Source of the DNA: Porphyromonadaceae bacterium UBA2720
GTDB lineage: Bacteria > Bacteroidota > Bacteroidia > Bacteroidales > Muribaculaceae
Assembly (NCBI GenBank): GCA_002353885.1
Contig: DEKO01000157.1
Span: 1-16,471 of the forward strand
Reading direction: 5' to 3'
DNA length: 16,471 nt
In this document: one piece after another, positions 13,947 to 16,471 of the stretch
How positions within the stretch are numbered: position 1 is the first letter of the stretch
Layout of the letters: each line of letters opens with the position of its first letter
Made by a program: the position numbers and the translations under genes
Notes under the pieces: model-generated
Databases searched by the model: none
What the model saw: only the letters and a program-made list of their open reading frames with translations
What the model was told of the DNA's origin: nothing

Positions 13947-15035
13947 ATGCGGATTTTGTTGGCCATAGACTCGTTTAAGGGCTGCCTCAGTTCGGCCGAA
14001 GCCGAGCGGGCAGTCAGCCTGGGTGTCAAGCAATCGCTGCCTGACGCCCAGGTTGTCTCTGTGCCCATGAGCGATGGTGGTGAAGGTATGCTTGAAGCCT
14101 TTGCCGCTGCCATGGGGGCCACGCTTGTCACGGTTCAGGTCCATGACCCGCTCATGCGTCCCATCACGGCAAGTTATGGCGTGACCGGCGACGGTACAGC
14201 CATCATCGAGATGGCGCAAGCCAGTGGACTGGCCCTACTGCAGGCCACCGAGCGTAATCCCCTCCAGGCTACCAGCTATGGTACAGGCGAACTCATTGCC
14301 GATGCGTTGCGCCGGGGTTGCAAGCGGATGATTGTCGGGCTGGGTGGCAGTGTCACCGTCGATGGTGGACGTGGCATGCTCGAGGCGCTGGGGGCCACGA
14401 TTGGTGAAGATGTTGTGGACTTGTCGCAGTCGCTGTTAGCTGAATGCGATGTCCCGATCACAATCGCTGGTGATGTTTGCAATCCGCTGTGCGGCCTTGA
14501 TGGTGCGGCACATGTTTTTGGGCCTCAGAAAGGTGCCACACCGGCAATGGTCGACGAACTGGAGTTGCGCATGAAGCACTGGGCCGCCATCACAGCCCAG
14601 GCCGTGTGTCACGATTATCGCGACATGCCCGGCGCAGGTGCCGCTGGAGGTCTGGGCTTCGCCCTGTTGGCCTATATGCATGCCACGATGCAGTCGGGCA
14701 TCGACCTGCTGATGGATTTGATCGACATCGACCATATGCTTGACGGATGCGACCTCGTCATCTCGGGCGAGGGCAGCGCCGACCGCCAGACCCTGATGGG
14801 CAAGTTGCCCAGCGGCATCTTGCGCCGTGCCCACAGCCATGGTGTCCCCACCATCCTCATAGCTGGCCGTGTGTCGGACCATCAATCATTGCTTGACGCA
14901 GGTTTTGCCCAAGTTCACTGCGTCAACCCTGCCGACAGCCCCCTCTCCGAGTGCATGCAGCCCGACATTGCCCGCCACCGCTTGGCGCAGTGGGGACGGC
15001 GCTTTGTAAACGAGTTTAGAGTTAATAGTTTCTAA
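13947..15035 (+). CDS. Glycerate kinase (GarK/GlxK family)
   Basis: Phosphorylates D-glycerate using ATP; family members produce mostly 2-phosphoglycerate, feeding glycolysis. The 362 residues are slightly short of the usual 375-380. Motifs seen: DSFKG (8-12), S-D-G-G-E-G-M (42-48), Y-G-T-G-E-L-I, G-L-G-G-S-V-T-V-D-G-G-R-G-M, N-P-L-C-G...G-A-A-H-V-F-G-P-Q-K-G-A, P-G-A-G-A-A-G-G-L-G-F, and S-G-E-G-S-A-D-R-Q-T-L-M-G-K. Two motifs vary from the common form: SVTVDGG where many members have SATNDGG, and GEGSAD where GEGRID is usual. The start at 13947 is chosen because the 49 upstream in-frame codons translate two repeat copies. No neighbouring glycerate pathway genes or promoter were identified, so it is probably a single-gene unit. 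Confidence 0.93.
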   Translation: MRILLAIDSFKGCLSSAEAERAVSLGVKQSLPDAQVVSVPMSDGGEGMLEAFAAAMGATLVTVQVHDPLMRPITASYGVTGDGTAIIEMAQASGLALLQATERNPLQATSYGTGELIADALRRGCKRMIVGLGGSVTVDGGRGMLEALGATIGEDVVDLSQSLLAECDVPITIAGDVCNPLCGLDGAAHVFGPQKGATPAMVDELELRMKHWAAITAQAVCHDYRDMPGAGAAGGLGFALLAYMHATMQSGIDLLMDLIDIDHMLDGCDLVISGEGSADRQTLMGKLPSGILRRAHSHGVPTILIAGRVSDHQSLLDAGFAQVHCVNPADSPLSECMQPDIARHRLAQWGRRFVNEFRVNSF

Positions 15036-15049
15036 TAACGGGCAGGTAG

Positions 15050-15070
15050 GGATGCGCCTTTGGCATGTCC
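15050..15070 (+). repeat. Small hairpin downstream of glycerate kinase
   Basis: GGATGCGCC-TTT-GGCATGTCC forms a 9-bp stem with one mismatch. It follows GTA, so the whole resembles a diverged member of the GTAGGG repeat family. No U-tract follows, so it is a weak terminator candidate. The rest of 15036-15179 shows nothing else recognisable. Confidence 0.4.
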
Positions 15071-15179
15071 GCCGTCGAGCATCCTGGTAAACTTGGGTAG
15101 TTTTGTCTGCTTGATTCAGCTTTGCTATCTAAATCTAATGGGTGCTCGTGATATTTTTTTTGAAAAAAACGATAAAAAA

Positions 15180-15211
15180 TTTGGTAGGTTCAGAAAAAGG
15201 TTGTACTTTTG
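15180..15211 (+). promoter_or_regulatory. Promoter for tRNA-Ala
   Basis: TTTG (15180-15183), a 20-nt spacer, then TACTTTTG (15204-15211) exactly match the Bacteroidetes consensus. The start site would lie within a few bases of the tRNA 5' end at 15222. Confidence 0.88.
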
Positions 15212-15221
15212 CAGCCGCAAT

Positions 15222-15294
15222 GGGGCACTAGCTCATCTGGTAGAGCGCAACACTGGCAGTGTTGAGGTAAGCGGTTCGAGTCCGCTGTGCTCCA
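15222..15294 (+). tRNA. tRNA-Ala (anticodon GGC)
   Basis: A 73-nt cloverleaf. The acceptor GGGGCAC (15222-15228) pairs with GTGCTCC (15287-15293), including the G3-U70 wobble that marks alanine tRNAs. The D stem is GCTC/GAGC. The anticodon stem CAACA/TGTTG holds the loop CTGGCAG, with anticodon GGC at 15255-15257 (reads GCC and GCU). The T stem AGCGG/CCGCT encloses TTCGAGT. The discriminator is A at 15294. The 3' CCA is not encoded (CAA follows), so it must be added after transcription. Confidence 0.96.
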
Positions 15295-15300
15295 CAACGC

Positions 15301-15334
15301 AACATCGCACTTGACAATTGTCAAGTGCGATGTT
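15301..15334 (+). terminator. Perfect palindromic terminator after tRNA-Ala
   Basis: A perfect 34-nt palindrome with arms AACATCGCACTTGACAA and TTGTCAAGTGCGATGTT. It is followed by TTCTTTTTG on the plus strand, a U-rich tail for the tRNA transcript. It also lies just past the stop of the convergent lipoprotein gene, but no U-tract is seen on that strand. Confidence 0.85.
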
Positions 15335-15359
15335 TTCTTTTTGACGGCTTGCAGCTGGG

Positions 15360-15944
15360 TTATTCCTCAATTTTCTTGAGCACGACGTTGTCGACATCGC
15401 TGGTTGAGAGTGTGAGTTTACCATCTTTCACGGCATACCCATATACGTTCTCACCATTGTTGCGTGTCTTGAACATGCTCTGGAACGACTCGCCCAGGAA
15501 ATCACCGAACATGTCTTTAAAGTCTTGTGCAATGGCCTCGACCGATCCTTCCTCGCCAGCCTCCTGTAGTGCCTTGGCATGCTCGATGGCGTCGTCATCA
15601 TCTAGTTTGACTCCTACCTCGTCGCTGTTGTAGGTGAGCACGACTTCATCGTCATTGACCTTGTAGGTTCCCGGCACGCTGACGCTGAAGCCCTGGCTGA
15701 ACTTTCCTGTGTCGTCCTCGTCGTTCCACGTTCCCTCATACCACATGGCAAACTCGCCTTGTGTGCTGTCGGCCTGGTTAGGAGTGAAGCGGATAATCAT
15801 CTCGATGTCGCCATTCTTGCTGGCGATTTTTCCTCCGCCCCACAGGCCTTCCAGGTCGGCGGGGCTTGTGTTCTGCACGTCACACGCAGTCATCATGGCG
15901 ACCATGGCCACCACGAATGTCATCCATTGAATAGTCTTCTTCAT
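15360..15944 (-). CDS. Small lipoprotein of unknown function
   Basis: The 194-residue protein has a lipoprotein signal: MKK, a hydrophobic core, then M-T-A-C with the lipidated Cys at 21, so it is membrane-anchored outside the cytoplasm. The mature part starts with a short linker, then L-W-G-G-G-K (about 34-39) and strand-rich sequence with W-Y-E-G-T-W and the G-T-Y-K-V-N-D-D-E-V-V-L-T-Y pattern seen in lipocalin-like or other beta-sandwich lipoproteins. A helical acidic insert (about 110-150, with DDDD) and a last strand, D-G-K-L-T-L, follow. It is acidic overall. I cannot assign a family. The gene is convergent with tRNA-Ala and no clear promoter was seen upstream, so it appears to be a single-gene unit. 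Confidence 0.75.
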   Translation of the reverse strand: MKKTIQWMTFVVAMVAMMTACDVQNTSPADLEGLWGGGKIASKNGDIEMIIRFTPNQADSTQGEFAMWYEGTWNDEDDTGKFSQGFSVSVPGTYKVNDDEVVLTYNSDEVGVKLDDDDAIEHAKALQEAGEEGSVEAIAQDFKDMFGDFLGESFQSMFKTRNNGENVYGYAVKDGKLTLSTSDVDNVVLKKIEE

Positions 15945-16035
15945 ATTCGCAAATTTTTGTGGTTATTGATTGAGAAATTTAACTTTCTAAGATAGATATT
16001 TATCAGTAGTTAAGGGGGTTAGATGCTGTGGCGGT

Positions 16036-16064
16036 TGTAGGGCCTGGGCATCCCAGGCCCTACA
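16036..16064. repeat. Perfect 29-nt palindromic repeat
   Basis: TGTAGGGCCTGGG (16036-16048), CAT, CCCAGGCCCTACA (16052-16064): a 13-bp perfect stem with a 3-nt loop. The TGTAGGG ends relate it to the GTAGGGACG family, while the inner sequence differs. It supplies the stop codon of the 49-codon ORF at 16060-16209. Confidence 0.85.
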
Positions 16065-16209
16065 GGGGGGCAAATAGGTTTTTTAATTTTTTTAGTAGTA
16101 GGGTGTTGCTGAGCGTGGAGTGCTTGAGTGTCCCCACATCGAACGTGTCGGCATGGATGACGATAGCCACCAGTGCGAACAGGAGGGTTCGTAATTTTTT
16201 TCTCATCAT
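16060..16209 (-). CDS. 49-codon ORF with signal peptide, possibly a truncated gene
   Basis: Codons: MMRKKLRTLLFALVAIVIHA, then DTFDVGTLKHSTLSNTLL and a Lys/Leu-rich end. The first 20 residues are a good Sec signal peptide (basic start, hydrophobic core, cleavage after IHA). Only 29 residues follow. A TAATTTTG -7 element (16257-16264) lies about 50 nt upstream. The stop codon (16060-16062) falls inside a palindromic repeat, so the mature domain may have been lost. The stretch after the signal loosely resembles the start of secreted leucine-rich (BspA-like) proteins, but it is too short to assign. A genuine small secreted peptide is the alternative. Confidence 0.4.
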   Translation of the reverse strand: MMRKKLRTLLFALVAIVIHADTFDVGTLKHSTLSNTLLLKKLKNLFAPL

Positions 16210-16256
16210 TCAGCTGTATCAATAAGTGTTAATAAAATATCGTAAGGTTCATGTTG

Positions 16257-16264
16257 CAAAATTA
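16257..16264 (-). promoter_or_regulatory. Probable -7 element for the 49-codon ORF
   Basis: The minus strand reads TAATTTTG, a full match to TAnnTTTG. No TTTG is seen 19-21 nt upstream, so the -33 half is weak. The four-copy motif cluster begins about 25 nt further upstream. Confidence 0.5.
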
Positions 16265-16288
16265 CTGCTATTTTCCGTGATATTATTT

Positions 16289-16380
16289 GACATTTTTTGC
16301 CAAAATGCTTGACATTTTCGGTCAAACGGCAAAAAATGGCCATTTTTGTCAGAAATGTCCTACTTTTTGTCGGAAATGTC
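16289..16380. promoter_or_regulatory. Symmetrical cluster of four 16-18-nt motif copies
   Basis: On the plus strand TTTTTGTCAGAAATGTC (16343-16359) and TTTTTGTCGGAAATGTC (16364-16380) are direct repeats 21 nt apart. On the minus strand are TTTGACCGAAAATGTC (16326-16311) and ATTTTGGCAAAAAATGTC (16306-16289), 22 nt apart. The two pairs are mirror images about 16334.5. A perfect 16-nt palindrome, AAAAATGGCCATTTTT, sits near the middle (16332-16347). It lies upstream of the small secreted ORF. It could be a multi-site operator or a repeat element. Confidence 0.6.
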
Positions 16381-16401
16381 TAATTGATTCAACTTTCTTG
16401 T

Positions 16402-16471
16402 AATCCCCCTAACCCCCTAAAGGGGGAACTTCTGTTGTGGCTGCCACTTTGCACACCCCCCTTCAGGGGGG
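16402..16471. repeat. G/C-block dispersed repeats at the window end
   Basis: One copy (AATCCCCCTAACCCCCTAAA, then GGGGGAACTTCTG, to about 16444) and a second C-block/G-block hairpin, CCCCCCTTCAGGGGGG (16456-16471), which runs to the window edge. They are the same family as the repeats at 13196-13941. Confidence 0.75.

Noticed and set aside
16019..16222. 67-codon minus-strand ORF overlapping the signal-peptide ORF
   Set aside because: The composition is not protein-like (many Pro, His, Arg) and it reads through the palindromic repeat; the overlapping frame with a signal peptide is better.

Overview
The window reads as chromosomal DNA of a member of the order Bacteroidales (Prevotellaceae- or Muribaculaceae-like; the genus cannot be fixed from sequence alone). 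Four things support this: a type IX secretion protein (PorZ) with a Por C-terminal sorting domain; IF-2 and NusA of the Bacteroidetes type; promoters of the TTTG / TAnnTTTG form; and intergenic gaps full of dispersed G/C-block hairpins and AT-rich low-complexity repeats of a kind I associate with these genomes.

Layout. Positions 32-7394 (minus strand) hold an apparent operon, rimP-nusA-infB-porZ, driven by a clear promoter at 7546-7577: ribosome maturation, transcription elongation/termination, translation initiation, then a cell-surface secretion component. Positions 7395-8037 have no convincing gene. They hold the rimP leader, a 108-nt element bounded by inverted repeats, a dispersed repeat, a faint RHS-like coding remnant and two dyads just ahead of the next gene. 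Positions 8038-9295 (plus) carry a flavin-reductase-fold protein followed by an unusual exported protein built from ten tandem 13-residue Cys/Lys/Ala repeats, closed by a strong terminator. Positions 9439-10901 (minus) are pyrB-pyrI (aspartate transcarbamoylase). Diverging from pyrB across a 266-nt gap are argF and arcC (11168-13174, plus), separated from each other by a terminator-like hairpin. Aspartate transcarbamoylase, ornithine transcarbamoylase and carbamate kinase all make or consume carbamoyl phosphate, so this stretch is a small carbamoyl-phosphate cluster.

Positions 13175-15035 (plus) hold a DUF4491 membrane protein and a glycerate kinase, embedded in dispersed repeats, one of which appears interrupted by a piece of another repeat family. 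Then come a tRNA-Ala(GGC) with a textbook promoter and a perfect 34-nt palindromic terminator, a convergent gene for a small lipoprotein of unknown function, and a 49-codon secreted-peptide ORF that ends inside a perfect palindromic repeat. Upstream of that ORF is a symmetrical cluster of four copies of a 16-18-nt motif. The window ends in another dispersed repeat.

Most of the window is ordinary housekeeping. The least explained items are the Cys-repeat exported protein, the four-copy motif cluster at 16289-16380, the inverted-repeat element at 7658-7765, the structured argF leader, and the nested intergenic repeats.
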